Shown here piece by piece: positions 17,268-28,475 of a stretch of DNA of 64,000 nt. The notes below the pieces were generated by a model. That model was not told where the DNA came from. It did not search any database and worked only from the letters and a program-made list of their open reading frames with translations. The translations under genes and the position numbers were made by a program. The stretch is taken from NCBI RefSeq assembly GCF_019703545.1, contig NZ_AP018771.1, positions 806,001 through 870,000 on the forward strand, given 5' to 3'. The DNA comes from Haemophilus influenzae (GTDB lineage Bacteria > Pseudomonadota > Gammaproteobacteria > Enterobacterales > Pasteurellaceae). Each line of letters begins with the position of its first letter. Position 1 is the first letter of the stretch.

Positions 17268-18128
17268 TTATTTACGAGCACCAAATATCGCAATCAATTC
17301 TTTCACTTTTACGCGTTTTTCTGAATTCTGACTAATAGAACGTTGAACTTTTACCCGTTTAAATTTAGCACCGTTATAAATTTCACGGGTAAATTTAGTA
17401 TCGTGATTAGAAATCAATATCGGAATTTGTTTTTCTTTTTGTATAGATTTCGCTAAATCTGCCAAAGCACGTTGCTGTATCAAACCAAACTCATTGCCCG
17501 CATAACCAGTAAAATTAGTATCCTGTTGTAGCGGAGCATAAGGCGGATCGCAATAAATCACCGAATCTTTATCTGCCAGTTCAAAAGTTTTTTGAAAATC
17601 ACAACATAAAAACACCGCACTTTGCGCTTTATGAGCGAAATAACGTAATTCATCTTCTGGAAAATAATGAGTTTTGTAAGCCCCAAAAGGCACATTAAAT
17701 TCATTTTTGTTGTTATAACGGCATAATCCGTTAAAACCAAAACGGTTCAAATATAAAAAAATAATCGAACGTTCGAAAGGATCCGTAGAAGCATTGAATT
17801 GACGACGTTTGGTATAGTAATAATCGGGTGTATTGGCATCATCAGCAAAAAAAATCGGTTTACAAGCTTCAATATAACCATCTACATTTTCTTTAATAAT
17901 ATTGAATAGATTGATTAAATCTGGGTTGATATCTGCCAAAATATAGCGTTCAAAATTAGAATTAAGAAATACTGCTCCAGCACCCACAAATGGCTCAATT
18001 AAGCAGTTTTTTTTGTTTGGAAAGGCTTTATTTATATCGTCCGTTAAGCGAAATTTTCCCCCCGCCCATTTTAAAAATGGACGGTGTTTTAACTTAGGTT
18101 TTAAAGATTGTTTTTTCGGACGTAACAT
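17268..18128 (-). CDS. dam: DNA adenine methylase Dam (GATC)
   Basis: A 286-residue N6-adenine methylase. FLKWAGGK near the N-terminus is the S-adenosylmethionine motif and CDPPYAPL the catalytic motif. Dam methylates GATC for mismatch repair and replication timing; seqA, which reads hemimethylated GATC, is also in this window. The start ATG 18128 overlaps nothing: it follows the aroB stop with a single base between, so the gene is translationally coupled to aroB. A run of eight T (plus strand, 18007-18014) inside the gene encodes part of NKKN and is a possible slippage spot. Confidence 0.95.
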   Translation of the reverse strand: MLRPKKQSLKPKLKHRPFLKWAGGKFRLTDDINKAFPNKKNCLIEPFVGAGAVFLNSNFERYILADINPDLINLFNIIKENVDGYIEACKPIFFADDANTPDYYYTKRRQFNASTDPFERSIIFLYLNRFGFNGLCRYNNKNEFNVPFGAYKTHYFPEDELRYFAHKAQSAVFLCCDFQKTFELADKDSVIYCDPPYAPLQQDTNFTGYAGNEFGLIQQRALADLAKSIQKEKQIPILISNHDTKFTREIYNGAKFKRVKVQRSISQNSEKRVKVKELIAIFGARK

Positions 18129-18129
18129 C

Positions 18130-19221
<1,092 letters not shown>

Positions 19222-19237
19222 TTATCCTTAGGTGTGT

Positions 19238-19780
19238 TTAAAGCGCACCATTTAATCCATTCATATTATCAATTAAATCAACAATTTGATTTACCATTAC
19301 TTTGGCATTTTGTTCATCAGTTGGCAAAGTGATGTCCGCAATTTCTTCATAAAGCGGATTGCGAATTTTTGCTAAATCTTCCAATACTTGACGAGGATTC
19401 TCTGCATCTTGGAGCAATGGACGTTTTTTATCACGTTGAGTGCGTTGGAATTGTTTTTCCACCGTTGTTTCTAAATAAATCACAATACCACGTGCTGATA
19501 AATAATTACGGTTTTCCTTAGAAAGCACTGCTCCCCCACCAGTTGAAAGTACAATACCTTGCATTTGTGTGAGTTCGTTAATAATGCGTTCTTCACGTTT
19601 TCGGAAGCCGTCTTCGCCTTCCAAATCAAAAATCCAGCTAATATCCGCGCCCGTACGTTCTTCAATCACTGCATCGGAATCAATAAAATCCATATTAAGT
19701 TGTTGTGCTAATTGACGACCGATAGTACTTTTACCTGCACCCATTGGTCCTACTAAAAAAATATTACGTTTTTCCGCCAT
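19238..19780 (-). CDS. aroK: Shikimate kinase I
   Basis: A 180-residue P-loop kinase that phosphorylates shikimate at O3. It shows Walker [10 protein letters not shown], the shikimate-binding [11 protein letters not shown], and GGGAVL plus the lid RPLLQ. It is the first gene of aroK-aroB-dam. In enterics a secretin gene cluster precedes aroK; here about 280 A+T-rich bases separate it from nucA instead. Confidence 0.97.
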
Positions 19781-20017
19781 TGTTTTTTATCTAATTAAAT
19801 TAAAAGTGAAATAAAATTCGATCATTTCTAATGAAAATAAACTGCGTAAAAATGCAGAAGATAGAAAGATCTCCCAAAAAATGGGGTAGATTATCGCAAT
19901 AAATCACCCTATTTTTCAACCTTTATAGGGAATTTATTTTCCACGAGAAAGCATCTAAATATGGAATAGTTAAAATTCTTAATCATCTATGAAGTCTTCA
20001 AACCTAGGACTAATAAC

Positions 20018-20048
20018 AAAAATAGCGCGTTAAATACGCGCTATTTTT
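20018..20048 (-). terminator. nucA terminator
   Basis: AAAATAGCGCG pairs with CGCGCTATTTT around a 7-base loop shortly after the nucA stop codon; A and T runs on both sides allow action in either direction. The rest of 19781-20064 shows nothing else. Confidence 0.85.
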
Positions 20049-20064
20049 AGCCTATTTTTCAATT

Positions 20065-21876
20065 TTATTTTTTAGGTAATGCATCAGTTGAAGCATTAAA
20101 TTTCACATTTGATGAAGTGTAAGCCTCAAAGTGCGGATGTTTTTTCATAAATTTTATGAAACTTTCTGCATCAGGCAAGTAGGTATCAACGCCTTCATAT
20201 TTTGGATCGTTAAATAATTTACCAAAGGTTTTATAACCGTCTTTACCGCCTGCAACATAAGCATTTGTTCCGACAAGATAACGTTTGTTATCATCAATCG
20301 GTTCCCATTGTTGGGTTTGTTTATTCAAGACTTCAACACTCACTAAACGTTTACCTTCCGCATTTGGTGTTTCATTCGCTTCATAACGAATACCTGCACC
20401 ATAAGGGAATGCGCCTGTAGAGCCATCAACCAAAGCAAATTGCATCGCATCTTCAAGCACTTGTTTCACTAACGAACCTTCCATTTTATAGGTATATAAC
20501 GTATTTCCGAAAGGTAAGAAAGTATAAGCATCATTAAAGGTTACATTGCCCGGTAAAATATCTGCGCGTACACCGCCAGCATTTTGAATAGTTAAATCCA
20601 CTGTTTTGAGTTCGTTATACATTGTTTCTGCAATAAAACGCGTTGCAATAGAACCTTCTGGATTAGATCCTGCTTTATTTGGGATACGGTTTGCTGAACC
20701 ACCCGGCATTGCAGAACCAGTGATAACGCCCACAATTTCTTGTGCTAAGCGATCTTTTTCACTTTTATATTTAGCAATAAGCTTATCGGTTTTTGCATCG
20801 TGATCATCAAGTGAAATACTTTTCATTGATTTTAAAGTATCAAGTGCTTTTTTACGTTCATCGCCAGTTAATTCAGCCCATTTACCTTCCGAATTTTTCA
20901 CTTGAAGTTTATGAGAACTCATTAACACGTGAGGAATTTTACGAGTAATAGACGCTATACCTTCAGGGCTGAATTTAACACCTAAATCCCCCACCACGGC
21001 AGAATAAGCCCAGCCTTCCATTACAAATACAGGCTCTCCATTTGGATTTTTAAATTCAAGTGGATATTCATAGATTACTGGAAGTTTTAAACTACGTAAT
21101 TCATCATTTCCGTATAAATAATGTGAATCGCCAGTAACGATCACATCAATATCATTTACTTTTTGAGCAATTTCGATATTTTTTTCACTACCTGCGTGTG
21201 AAAGTAGGATAATTTTATTAATTCCTTGCTGTTTTAGCGCATTTGCCATAATTTGTGCGGTAGCAATTTCATCATAGAACTTCACATCCTTACCTGGTGA
21301 AGAGGAATTCACTGTTTTATTCACGGTATCTAAACCGATGATGGCAATTTTTTCTCCATCCACAGTGAAAATATCGTAAGGTTTCCATTTGTTATACAAA
21401 ATTGAACTTTTATCAGGAATCACATTAGCTGAAAGCACAGGGATTTTTAATGGTTCAAGCAGTTTTAATAACCCTTCATTACCCGCGTCAAATTCATGAT
21501 TACCTAAAGTAAAATAATGAAAATTACCTGCGTTCATCACAGCTGCATCTGCAGAACCACCAAACAGCGTGAAGTAAAGCGTACCAGTAATGGCATCGCC
21601 TGCATGCAGTACTAATGGATTTTTGTATTTTTTACGCAATTTGTTAAGTTTTGCATTGACAGCAGAAAAACCACCAATATCCACTTTGGTTTGCTGACCA
21701 TTTAAATTAATCCGTGTTTCGTGCGGTTCTAAATAAGAATGGTGATCATTGATGTGCAAAATACTTAATTCCACAGCTTTGTGAGCTTGTGGTGCCTCTT
21801 TGGCAAGAGCTACACTAGTGAAAAGCATCGCAAATGCACTGAGTGCAAAGGTAGCTGATTTTTTGGATAAAAGCAT
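20065..21876 (-). CDS. nucA: Periplasmic 5'-nucleotidase NucA
   Basis: A 603-residue exported nucleotidase. A signal peptide ending TSVALAKEA is followed by the metallophosphatase domain with ILHINDHHSYLEP, HAGDAITGTLYF and GNHEFD, and a C-terminal substrate domain with NAGGVRADI and FPYGAGIRYE. It matches HI0206, which takes part in NAD salvage by removing phosphate from nicotinamide nucleotides (Haemophilus cannot make NAD de novo). It lies 22 bases behind the exported 257-residue protein and may share its transcript. Confidence 0.93.
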   Translation of the reverse strand: MLLSKKSATFALSAFAMLFTSVALAKEAPQAHKAVELSILHINDHHSYLEPHETRINLNGQQTKVDIGGFSAVNAKLNKLRKKYKNPLVLHAGDAITGTLYFTLFGGSADAAVMNAGNFHYFTLGNHEFDAGNEGLLKLLEPLKIPVLSANVIPDKSSILYNKWKPYDIFTVDGEKIAIIGLDTVNKTVNSSSPGKDVKFYDEIATAQIMANALKQQGINKIILLSHAGSEKNIEIAQKVNDIDVIVTGDSHYLYGNDELRSLKLPVIYEYPLEFKNPNGEPVFVMEGWAYSAVVGDLGVKFSPEGIASITRKIPHVLMSSHKLQVKNSEGKWAELTGDERKKALDTLKSMKSISLDDHDAKTDKLIAKYKSEKDRLAQEIVGVITGSAMPGGSANRIPNKAGSNPEGSIATRFIAETMYNELKTVDLTIQNAGGVRADILPGNVTFNDAYTFLPFGNTLYTYKMEGSLVKQVLEDAMQFALVDGSTGAFPYGAGIRYEANETPNAEGKRLVSVEVLNKQTQQWEPIDDNKRYLVGTNAYVAGGKDGYKTFGKLFNDPKYEGVDTYLPDAESFIKFMKKHPHFEAYTSSNVKFNASTDALPKK

Positions 21877-21898
21877 AAAAACTCCTATTGGTAAGGGA

Positions 21899-22672
21899 TT
21901 AATTTAAACCTTCTAGCATTGCTTGAAAGGTTTTGTAACGAATTGCATCATTATTGTGCTGTAAATTTTCTCGAGGTTGATCTAAATACGAGAAATCATC
22001 AACTTCCACACCTTTAAATTGGCGATTGAACATCATATTTGCTAAAGCAAGGCGAGACTTAATTTCTGAAGAAGGAGTAATCAAACTAATACGATTTTCA
22101 GTAATCGAAAAAATAGTCTGATTCGGAAAATCTTGACGTATTTGTTCAATAATTTTTTGAAATATACCTTTGGCATTCAAAGACAGTAATATAATTTGAT
22201 CTGCTTTTGCTCCCCGCTCCATTAAAGTCTGAACAAATTGCTCTGAATTATCTGTTTGACGAATATAAATTTTTGCCTGATCATTTGCTAAAAAAGACAC
22301 CAGTAAGTTTTTCTTCATTTCCTGAATTAAATTAGCATCAACAGTATTTATTGGCTCAAAGTATAAGTAATCAAGAAATTTAGGCGTGAGATTTTTATCT
22401 GTTTTAAAAATGCGAGTGAGGATTTTTTCGCTTATTTGGATCTGATTATCAAGAAATTGGGGAGGTAAAGAAAAAAGTGCGGTAAGTTTTTTTTGTAAAT
22501 TTGTAATTTGTTGTTTGTCTTGTTTAGCTAAAGCCATTGAAAATTGTTGCTTCAAAGCCTCAGCTGATTCAGTGGATATTGATTGATGAGAAGATGGACT
22601 AGCTATTACACCTTGTTGAACACCAATAAATGATGCTAATCCAATTAACACAGAATGAAAACTAATTTTCAT
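21899..22672 (-). CDS. Exported protein of unknown function (HI0205-like)
   Basis: A 257-residue protein with a likely signal peptide ([15 protein letters not shown]..., cleavage near VIASPS). The mature part is soluble and mixed in charge; no catalytic motif or named domain is recognised. ATG 22672 is preceded by GAGGT; an ATG 12 bases upstream is less well placed. It lies directly upstream of nucA in the same direction, so a link to periplasmic nucleotide handling is possible but not shown. The order agrees with H. influenzae. Confidence 0.75.
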   Translation of the reverse strand: MKISFHSVLIGLASFIGVQQGVIASPSSHQSISTESAEALKQQFSMALAKQDKQQITNLQKKLTALFSLPPQFLDNQIQISEKILTRIFKTDKNLTPKFLDYLYFEPINTVDANLIQEMKKNLLVSFLANDQAKIYIRQTDNSEQFVQTLMERGAKADQIILLSLNAKGIFQKIIEQIRQDFPNQTIFSITENRISLITPSSEIKSRLALANMMFNRQFKGVEVDDFSYLDQPRENLQHNNDAIRYKTFQAMLEGLN

Positions 22673-22963
22673 AATAAACCTCATTTAACTGATATTTTAT
22701 CAAGCTAAAATACCGCTATACGCGTAAATTTGACCTAAAACAGTTGGATGCCTCGTATTATATCGCAAAACAAAATAAATTGTGAATGATAATTAAAAGG
22801 AATACAACCTACTTTATGCATACAAAACTTGCAATTTTGCTTGAAAAGTATAAAATTCGCAGGCTTTTTGTCTATATATACAGAGAAAAAAGTAAGCTAT
22901 ATTCTCAAATCACTTTCGAATTTGAGAATATTCTTTTAGTAATTAAACATTTAGAGGAAGGTT

Positions 22964-23212
22964 ATGGTAACCATTCGTTTATCTCGTGGCGGAGCTAAAA
23001 AACGCCCATTTTATCAAATCGTAGTCGCTGACAGTCGTTCACCTCGTGACGGTCGCTTCATTGAACGTGTAGGTTTCTTCAATCCAATTGCACAAGGTAA
23101 TGCAGAACGTCTTCGCATTAATCTTGAGCGTGTAAATCACTGGGTTGCTCAAGGTGCTTCACTTTCTGATCGTGTTGCGAGCTTGGTAAAAGAAGCACAA
23201 AAAGCAGCATAA
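22964..23212 (+). CDS. rpsP: 30S ribosomal protein S16
   Basis: An 82-residue ribosomal protein with the family opening [20 protein letters not shown] and the block [13 protein letters not shown]. It binds 16S rRNA in the 30S body. It is the first gene of rpsP-rimM-trmD-rplS, preceded by AGAGGAAGG. The 290 bases upstream hold the divergent promoters; a 70-codon frame there overlaps rpsP and has no support as a gene. Confidence 0.98.
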   Translation: MVTIRLSRGGAKKRPFYQIVVADSRSPRDGRFIERVGFFNPIAQGNAERLRINLERVNHWVAQGASLSDRVASLVKEAQKAA

Positions 23213-23256
23213 TTTTGCTTTTTGATTTAGTTCTCAAACTAAGATAGGTGAAAAAT

Positions 23257-23784
23257 ATGGAACAACAACATATTGAAGTTGTGGGCAAATTAGGCTCAAC
23301 CTACGGTATTCGTGGGTGGTTGCGTATTTATTCATCAACAGAACAAGCTGAAAGCATTTTTGATTATCAACCTTGGTTTTTAAAAATCAAAGGCGAATGG
23401 CAATCAATTGAATTAGAAAACTGGCGTTATCATAATCACGAAATCATCGTTAAATTAAAAGGCGTTGATGACCGTGAAGCTGCACAAATTTTAGCGAATG
23501 TTGAAATTGGTGTAGATTTATCTGTTTTCCCAGAACTAGAAGAGGGCGATTATTACTGGCACGATTTAATCGGTTGTACAGTCGTAAACTTAGAAGGTTA
23601 TACAATGGGAACAGTAACAGAAATGATGGAAACGGGTTCTAATGATGTATTAGTGGTTAAAGCCAATACCAAAGATGCTTTTGGAAAACAAGAGCGGTTA
23701 ATTCCGTTTTTGTATGAACAAGTAGTTAAAAGAGTCGATCTCACCACAAAAACAATTGAAGTGGATTGGGACGCTGGTTTCTAA
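23257..23784 (+). CDS. rimM: Ribosome maturation factor RimM
   Basis: A 175-residue factor for late 30S assembly that binds S19. It has the N-terminal RimM beta-barrel ([17 protein letters not shown]) and the C-terminal PRC domain ([13 protein letters not shown]). The true start is ATG 23257 after TAGGTG; the GTG 9 bases earlier overlaps the ribosome site. It is the second gene of the operon, 44 bases after rpsP. Confidence 0.97.
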   Translation: MEQQHIEVVGKLGSTYGIRGWLRIYSSTEQAESIFDYQPWFLKIKGEWQSIELENWRYHNHEIIVKLKGVDDREAAQILANVEIGVDLSVFPELEEGDYYWHDLIGCTVVNLEGYTMGTVTEMMETGSNDVLVVKANTKDAFGKQERLIPFLYEQVVKRVDLTTKTIEVDWDAGF

Positions 23785-23821
23785 TCTCAAGTATGCACAA
23801 ACGTAATGTAGTAGGCTTTTT

Positions 23822-24562
23822 ATGTGGATAGGGGTAATTTCATTATTCCCCGAAATGTTTAAAGCGATTACGGAATTTGGGGTTACAGGTAGAGCCGTAA
23901 AACATAATCTTCTGAAAGTTGAATGTTGGAATCCAAGAGATTTTACATTCGACAAGCATAAAACCGTGGATGACCGCCCTTATGGTGGTGGTCCAGGAAT
24001 GCTGATGATGGTGCAACCTTTACGGGATGCGATTCATACTGCAAAAGCTGCGGCAGGAGAAGGAGCAAAGGTGATTTACCTTTCGCCACAAGGACGTAAA
24101 CTCGATCAAGGCGGCGTAACCGAGCTTGCTCAAAATCAGAAATTGATTTTAGTATGTGGACGTTACGAAGGGATTGATGAACGGTTGATTCAAACTGAAA
24201 TTGATGAAGAATGGTCAATCGGCGATTACGTTCTAACTGGTGGGGAATTGCCAGCAATGACATTAATTGATGCTGTTGCGCGTTTTATTCCCGGTGTATT
24301 AGGCAAACAAGCCTCCGCAGAGGAAGATTCTTTTGCAGATGGTTTATTAGATTGCCCGCATTACACTAGACCAGAAGTGTTAGAAGGATTAACTGTACCA
24401 CCTGTGCTGATGTCGGGACATCACGAAGAAATTCGGAAATGGCGATTAAAACAGTCGCTACAGAGAACGTGGCTCCGACGCCCTGAGCTCTTAGAAGGCC
24501 TAGCTCTGACTGACGAACAACGTAAGCTGTTAAAAGAGGCGCAAGCCGAGCATAACAGTTAG
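23822..24562 (+). CDS. trmD: tRNA (guanine-37-N1) methyltransferase
   Basis: A 246-residue SPOUT methylase that modifies G37 next to the anticodon and prevents frameshifting. Visible motifs: [25 protein letters not shown] and [15 protein letters not shown], which form the trefoil knot. It is third in the rpsP operon, with 37 bases after rimM. Confidence 0.98.
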   Translation: MWIGVISLFPEMFKAITEFGVTGRAVKHNLLKVECWNPRDFTFDKHKTVDDRPYGGGPGMLMMVQPLRDAIHTAKAAAGEGAKVIYLSPQGRKLDQGGVTELAQNQKLILVCGRYEGIDERLIQTEIDEEWSIGDYVLTGGELPAMTLIDAVARFIPGVLGKQASAEEDSFADGLLDCPHYTRPEVLEGLTVPPVLMSGHHEEIRKWRLKQSLQRTWLRRPELLEGLALTDEQRKLLKEAQAEHNS

Positions 24563-24598
24563 TTTCAGTTACATCTAGGATCAATAAAGGATCAAACA

Positions 24599-24949
24599 AT
24601 GTCTAACATTATCAAACAACTTGAACAAGAACAATTAAAACAAAACGTACCTAGCTTCCGCCCAGGTGATACTTTAGAAGTTAAAGTATGGGTAGTTGAA
24701 GGTAGCAAACGTCGTTTGCAAGCATTCGAAGGCGTGGTTATTGCAATTCGTAACCGTGGCTTGCACTCAGCATTTACTTTACGTAAAGTATCTAACGGCG
24801 TAGGCGTTGAGCGTGTATTCCAAACTCACTCTCCAGCTGTAGATTCTATCGCAGTTAAACGTAAAGGTGCGGTACGTAAAGCTAAACTTTACTACTTACG
24901 TGAACGTTCAGGTAAATCAGCTCGTATTAAAGAGCGTTTAGGCGCATAA
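24599..24949 (+). CDS. rplS: 50S ribosomal protein L19
   Basis: A 116-residue ribosomal protein at the subunit interface, with [28 protein letters not shown] and the C-terminal [17 protein letters not shown]. It is the last gene of the operon, preceded by AAAGGA and followed by a strong terminator. Confidence 0.98.
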   Translation: MSNIIKQLEQEQLKQNVPSFRPGDTLEVKVWVVEGSKRRLQAFEGVVIAIRNRGLHSAFTLRKVSNGVGVERVFQTHSPAVDSIAVKRKGAVRKAKLYYLRERSGKSARIKERLGA

Positions 24950-24973
24950 TTCCATTATATTTAATGATAATCT

Positions 24974-25004
24974 AAAAAAACCTTGGGATATTCCAAGGTT
25001 TTTT
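24974..25004 (+). terminator. Terminator of the rpsP operon
   Basis: AAAAACCTTGG pairs with CCAAGGTTTTT around a 6-base loop; T tracts on both strands make it usable for selD too. Confidence 0.9.
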
Positions 25005-25058
25005 GCTATGTGGCTCATGGTAATTTAATTAATCATTAGGATGATCGATTAAAATTCC

Positions 25059-26099
25059 TTATTTTACTTCAACAACGATATCGGATTCTGATTTAGGTTT
25101 CAATTTACCCACTTCATATAAATCAATGCCCGCATCTTTGGCTATGTCAATTACTGTTTGAACGCAATTAGACTCAACTGCCACTAATAAACCACCTGAT
25201 GTTTGAGGATCACACAAAATCGCTTTTTGTTCTTCCGTCAATACGCCAATTTTATGTCCATAACTCTCAAAATTACGCCCTGTTCCACCGGGTACGCAAC
25301 CTTGAGCAATATAATCTTTTACACCGTCCAAAGTTTTAATTTTGTCCGAAAAAACTACCGCACTTAGATTTGAACCTTCACAGATTTCAATTAAATGACC
25401 AAGTAAACCAAATCCCGTGACATCCGTCATTGCGGTGACGCCATCCACTTGGGCAAATTGACTACCAATAGAATTCATTTGGCACATAGCGGCAGTGGCT
25501 AAACCTTGATGTTCTGGTTTTAGTTTTCCTTTTTTCTCTGCTGTCGTCAAAATACCAATACCAATCGGTTTCGTCATATAAAGCTTACAACCTGATTTTG
25601 CAGACGTATTACGTTTCACTTTTTCAGTGTCAATCACACCTGTCACAGCTAGACCAAAAATAGGTTCAGGCGAATCAATGGAATGTCCACCCGCCAAAGC
25701 AATCCCTGCTTGATGGCAAGCAAAACGACCTCCCTCAACAATTTTCTGTGCAACTTCTGCAGGTAATACATTGGTTGGAAAACCTAAAATGGCAATTCCC
25801 ATTATCGGCTTACCGCCCATAGCAAAAATATCACTGATGGCATTGGTTGCGGCAATTCGTCCAAAATCAAAAGGATCATCCACAATCGGCATGAAAAAGT
25901 CTGTGGTACTGATAATCGCAGTTCCATTACCCAGATCATACACCGCTGCATCGTCAGCAGTTTCATTGCCAACAAGCAGATTTGGATCATAAAATTTTTC
26001 CAGTTCTGAATGTAAAATTGTCCCTAACACCTTAGGCGAAATTTTACAGCCTCAACCTGCACCATGGCTGTATTGCGTCAGCCGAATTTTTTCTTCCAT
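25059..26099 (-). CDS. selD: Selenophosphate synthetase SelD, selenocysteine-containing
   Basis: The enzyme makes selenophosphate from selenide and ATP for selenocysteine and selenouridine. The frame runs from ATG 26099 ([15 protein letters not shown]) through an in-frame TGA at 26054-26052, codon 16, into [11 protein letters not shown]. In homologues this site is Cys or Sec in the motif GxGC/U-GCK, so the TGA is read as selenocysteine: a 346-residue selenoprotein, not a truncated gene. ATG 26099 follows AAGG. Downstream blocks are the glycine-rich ATP loop, [17 protein letters not shown] and [10 protein letters not shown]. Calling the start at the internal ATG 26030 would lose the catalytic residue. 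Confidence 0.95.
26011..26054 (-). promoter_or_regulatory. Bacterial SECIS element in selD
   Basis: Right after the UGA, on the minus strand, TGTAAAATT (26048-26040) pairs perfectly with AATTTTACA (26019-26011), and within it CCTAA (26036-26032) pairs with TTAGG (26027-26023) around the loop GGTG. A short apical hairpin with G and U in the loop just 3' of the UGA is what SelB recognises. Confidence 0.85.
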
Positions 26100-26197
26100 T
26101 TCTTATTTACCTTATTGAATATCCGTTTTCGAGAATATGCTCTTATATTTACCTGAGATATTATAAGACCTTCTATTATATTTTATCCAAAATAAAA

Positions 26198-26217
26198 TAG
26201 GGAGGCTAACCTCCCTA
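26198..26217 (-). terminator. Terminator of the dcu-racemase operon
   Basis: Minus-strand TAGGGAGG pairs with CCTCCCTA around TTAG and is followed by TTTTATTTT, 17 bases after the transporter stop codon. Confidence 0.85.
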
Positions 26218-26234
26218 CCTAAAATTAGGTTACT

Positions 26235-27539
26235 TTATTTAACGATTATTGGTGCCCAAGCAAATCCAAATGCAACACCAGCTATAACACCTAATAATGC
26301 AGGCAACATAAATGGATGATTGAAAATATATTTACCCACTCTAGTAGTTCCTGTCGTATCCATTTCCATAGCTGCCAATGAAGTAGGATAAGTTGGTAAA
26401 AGAAAAATACCAGTAACTGCAACGAAAGATCCTAAAATAGCCCAATTAGGTACTCCTAGTGCAACTGCAAGAGGTATAATTAATGGAGTTGTAGAACCTT
26501 GGGAGTATAATAGTGCACAAGTAAAAAACAATACTGGTGCAAGTAGCATTGGGTATGTATGTAATACATCTCCTGCAATTTCTTTAATATTTCCTAAATG
26601 AGCATCAACAAATGTAATACCTAATGTAACGATCCCCAAAATAACTGCTACGGAGCTCATTCCTGATCTAAATGTTGAATTTGTAACAACGGCTTCGGGT
26701 TTCGTTTTACTTGTTACTAGCATCAAACAAGCCGAAGTGAGCATAACTACAACTATAATATCTCTTGTTCCCATAGCTTTACCACTTTCATACACAGGTC
26801 TTAAAGATGGTAGTGTTGCAAATAATACAATAACAACTGTAGCCAATAAGAAAATTAGCACTGAAATCTTAGCTGATTTAGGTGTATCACTTGTTTTATA
26901 TTCTGTCTTAGAAACTAATCCATTTTTTAAACGTTGTAAATACACAGGATCATCTTTTAACTCACAACCTTGTTTAGAAGCTACAAATGCAGCTACCATT
27001 GAAGCCACAAAAGATACAGGTAAACAAACGACCATAACTTGGAAAAATGTAACAGAATTATTTTCCATAATAGTGATCATTGCTGCCATTGCTGCACTAA
27101 TTGGTGAGCCTGCAACAGCTAGCTGAGATGATACAACCGCTCCCGATAAAACTCTGGATGGTCTAATTCCAGATTCTTTTGCAACTTCAGCAATGACAGG
27201 TAATGTAGAAAAAACAATAAATCCAGTACCTGCAAAAATGGTCATTAACCAAGTAATCATTGGCGCAATAAAATTTATATGTTTGGGATTTTTACGCATT
27301 AATCTTTCTGCATAATTAACTAAGAATGCCATTCCCCCTGTAGCTTGCAATGTTGCTGCTGAAAGAGATACAGACATTATGATCAAAATAACATCTATTG
27401 GAACAGATCCTATTGGTAGTCTTAAACCCAACGTTAAGATAGCAAGTCCAAGACCACCAAATAAACCAATGGCAATACCTCCAAATCTAAGGCCAAGTAC
27501 AATAGAGGCTAGAACAACAAAAATTTCAACCCAGACCAT
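26235..27539 (-). CDS. Anaerobic C4-dicarboxylate transporter, Dcu family
   Basis: A 434-residue membrane transporter with about 10-12 hydrophobic segments. Blocks such as MVWVEIFVVLASIVLGLRFG, GTGFIVFSTLPVIAEVAKE, GIRPSRVLSGAVVSSQLAV and YPTSLAAMEMDTTGTTRVG are typical of DcuA/DcuB, which exchange fumarate, malate or aspartate for succinate in anaerobic growth. ATG 27539 has AAGGAG 6 bases upstream; two earlier in-frame ATGs are less well placed. It begins 14 bases after the racemase gene, so both share a transcript. It has no uptake signal, fitting recent arrival but not proving it. DcuA and DcuB cannot be told apart by eye. Confidence 0.9.
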   Translation of the reverse strand: MVWVEIFVVLASIVLGLRFGGIAIGLFGGLGLAILTLGLRLPIGSVPIDVILIIMSVSLSAATLQATGGMAFLVNYAERLMRKNPKHINFIAPMITWLMTIFAGTGFIVFSTLPVIAEVAKESGIRPSRVLSGAVVSSQLAVAGSPISAAMAAMITIMENNSVTFFQVMVVCLPVSFVASMVAAFVASKQGCELKDDPVYLQRLKNGLVSKTEYKTSDTPKSAKISVLIFLLATVVIVLFATLPSLRPVYESGKAMGTRDIIVVVMLTSACLMLVTSKTKPEAVVTNSTFRSGMSSVAVILGIVTLGITFVDAHLGNIKEIAGDVLHTYPMLLAPVLFFTCALLYSQGSTTPLIIPLAVALGVPNWAILGSFVAVTGIFLLPTYPTSLAAMEMDTTGTTRVGKYIFNHPFMLPALLGVIAGVAFGFAWAPIIVK

Positions 27540-27553
27540 AATCATCTCCTTAA

Positions 27554-28246
27554 TCAATGAGTTTGATACCAACGAATAGCAGCTCTAACTAATGCTGCTG
27601 TAGAATCCTCATAAAGTATAGGTTGCTCTCTCATTGCATTTTTTAGGATCAATGGGATTTCCGTACACCCTAGAATAATTACTTCTGAACCGTGACGAAT
27701 AAGTTCATCACGTTGTATTAACATTAATTCTTCAGCTTTTTGAATCTCTCCGCTCTTATATAAATAAATACTTTCCATGACCGATTTTTGATGTTCTTCA
27801 TTGGGAAGAAGACAAATTAATCCATATTTTTCTAATGTTTTCTGATATAGCTTTGTTGCTAAAGTAGCATCAGTAGCAAGAATACCAATCTTTGTTTTAC
27901 CCATTTGTAGAACTTCATTAATTGTTGAATCAATAATATTTAACATATCAACATGACATTTCTCTTTTAGTTCATCATACCAATAATGTGCAGTATTACA
28001 GGCAATTAGGATACATTTAGCACCCGCATTTTCTAACCCATAAATGCGTTCCTCCATTGCAAGTAGTGGTGATTCTCCTCCATGCAAAATGGAAGTTGTA
28101 CGATCGGGAATATCAGGAATAGACGAAATAACAAGAGGAATATGTTCTTGATCACAATGAGCTGGTGTAAATTGAATAAATTTCTGAAACATATCTGCCG
28201 TTGCTGCTGGTCCCATTCCACCTAAAATACCAATAATGTTCTTCAT
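27554..28246 (-). CDS. Aspartate/glutamate racemase family protein
   Basis: A 230-residue cofactor-independent amino acid racemase of the YgeA type. The two catalytic cysteines are present: C83 in IACNTAHYW and C194 in ILGCTEIPL; the N-terminus MKNIIGILGGMGPAAT is the family start. The start ATG 28246 has GGAG upstream; the upstream in-frame extension of 15 residues is not family-like. Paired with a Dcu carrier, the simplest role is interconversion of D- and L-aspartate so that D-aspartate can feed fumarate respiration. That is inference; glutamate is possible. Confidence 0.85.
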   Translation of the reverse strand: MKNIIGILGGMGPAATADMFQKFIQFTPAHCDQEHIPLVISSIPDIPDRTTSILHGGESPLLAMEERIYGLENAGAKCILIACNTAHYWYDELKEKCHVDMLNIIDSTINEVLQMGKTKIGILATDATLATKLYQKTLEKYGLICLLPNEEHQKSVMESIYLYKSGEIQKAEELMLIQRDELIRHGSEVIILGCTEIPLILKNAMREQPILYEDSTAALVRAAIRWYQTH

Positions 28247-28331
28247 AAGAAAAATTCTCCTATTTATCTTTGGGTTATTTATTTTTAACAAAATCTAATG
28301 AAATAAGAGAAATGCAACAAATCGCACGCCA

Positions 28332-28461
28332 ATGCAAATATTGCATAGCATAAATTGCGCACATTACAAATGTACAAAATAATGATTAAAATCAATATGA
28401 TAAAAAACAAAAAGTGATAAGCTATTACATATTTAAGAATAAGGTATGCAAAATTAGCATA
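28332..28461. promoter_or_regulatory. Divergent control region with LysR-type and FNR-type boxes
   Basis: Two palindromes of the LysR T-N11-A form are visible: ATGCAA-ATA-TTGCAT (28332-28346) and TATGC-N7-GCATA (28445-28461), the second just 14 bases before the regulator's start codon, a place for autorepression. Between them TGAT-TAAA-ATCAA (28383-28395) matches 13 of 14 positions of the FNR consensus. This suits control by a substrate-sensing LysR protein plus anaerobic activation. Confidence 0.6.
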
Positions 28462-28475
28462 GAGAGAAATAATAA

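Noticed and set aside
18007..18014. Run of eight T in dam as a phase-variation tract
   Set aside because: Eight is short for a homopolymer switch, the frame is intact, and similar runs occur elsewhere in this A+T-rich DNA.
22786..22998. 70-codon frame upstream of and overlapping rpsP
   Set aside because: It overlaps the rpsP start in another frame, has A+T-driven composition and no ribosome site; the stretch is better explained as the rpsP promoter and leader.
26030..26099. selD read as a truncated or frameshifted gene because of the TGA
   Set aside because: The frame on both sides of the TGA fits SelD, the codon falls at the catalytic position, and a SECIS hairpin follows.
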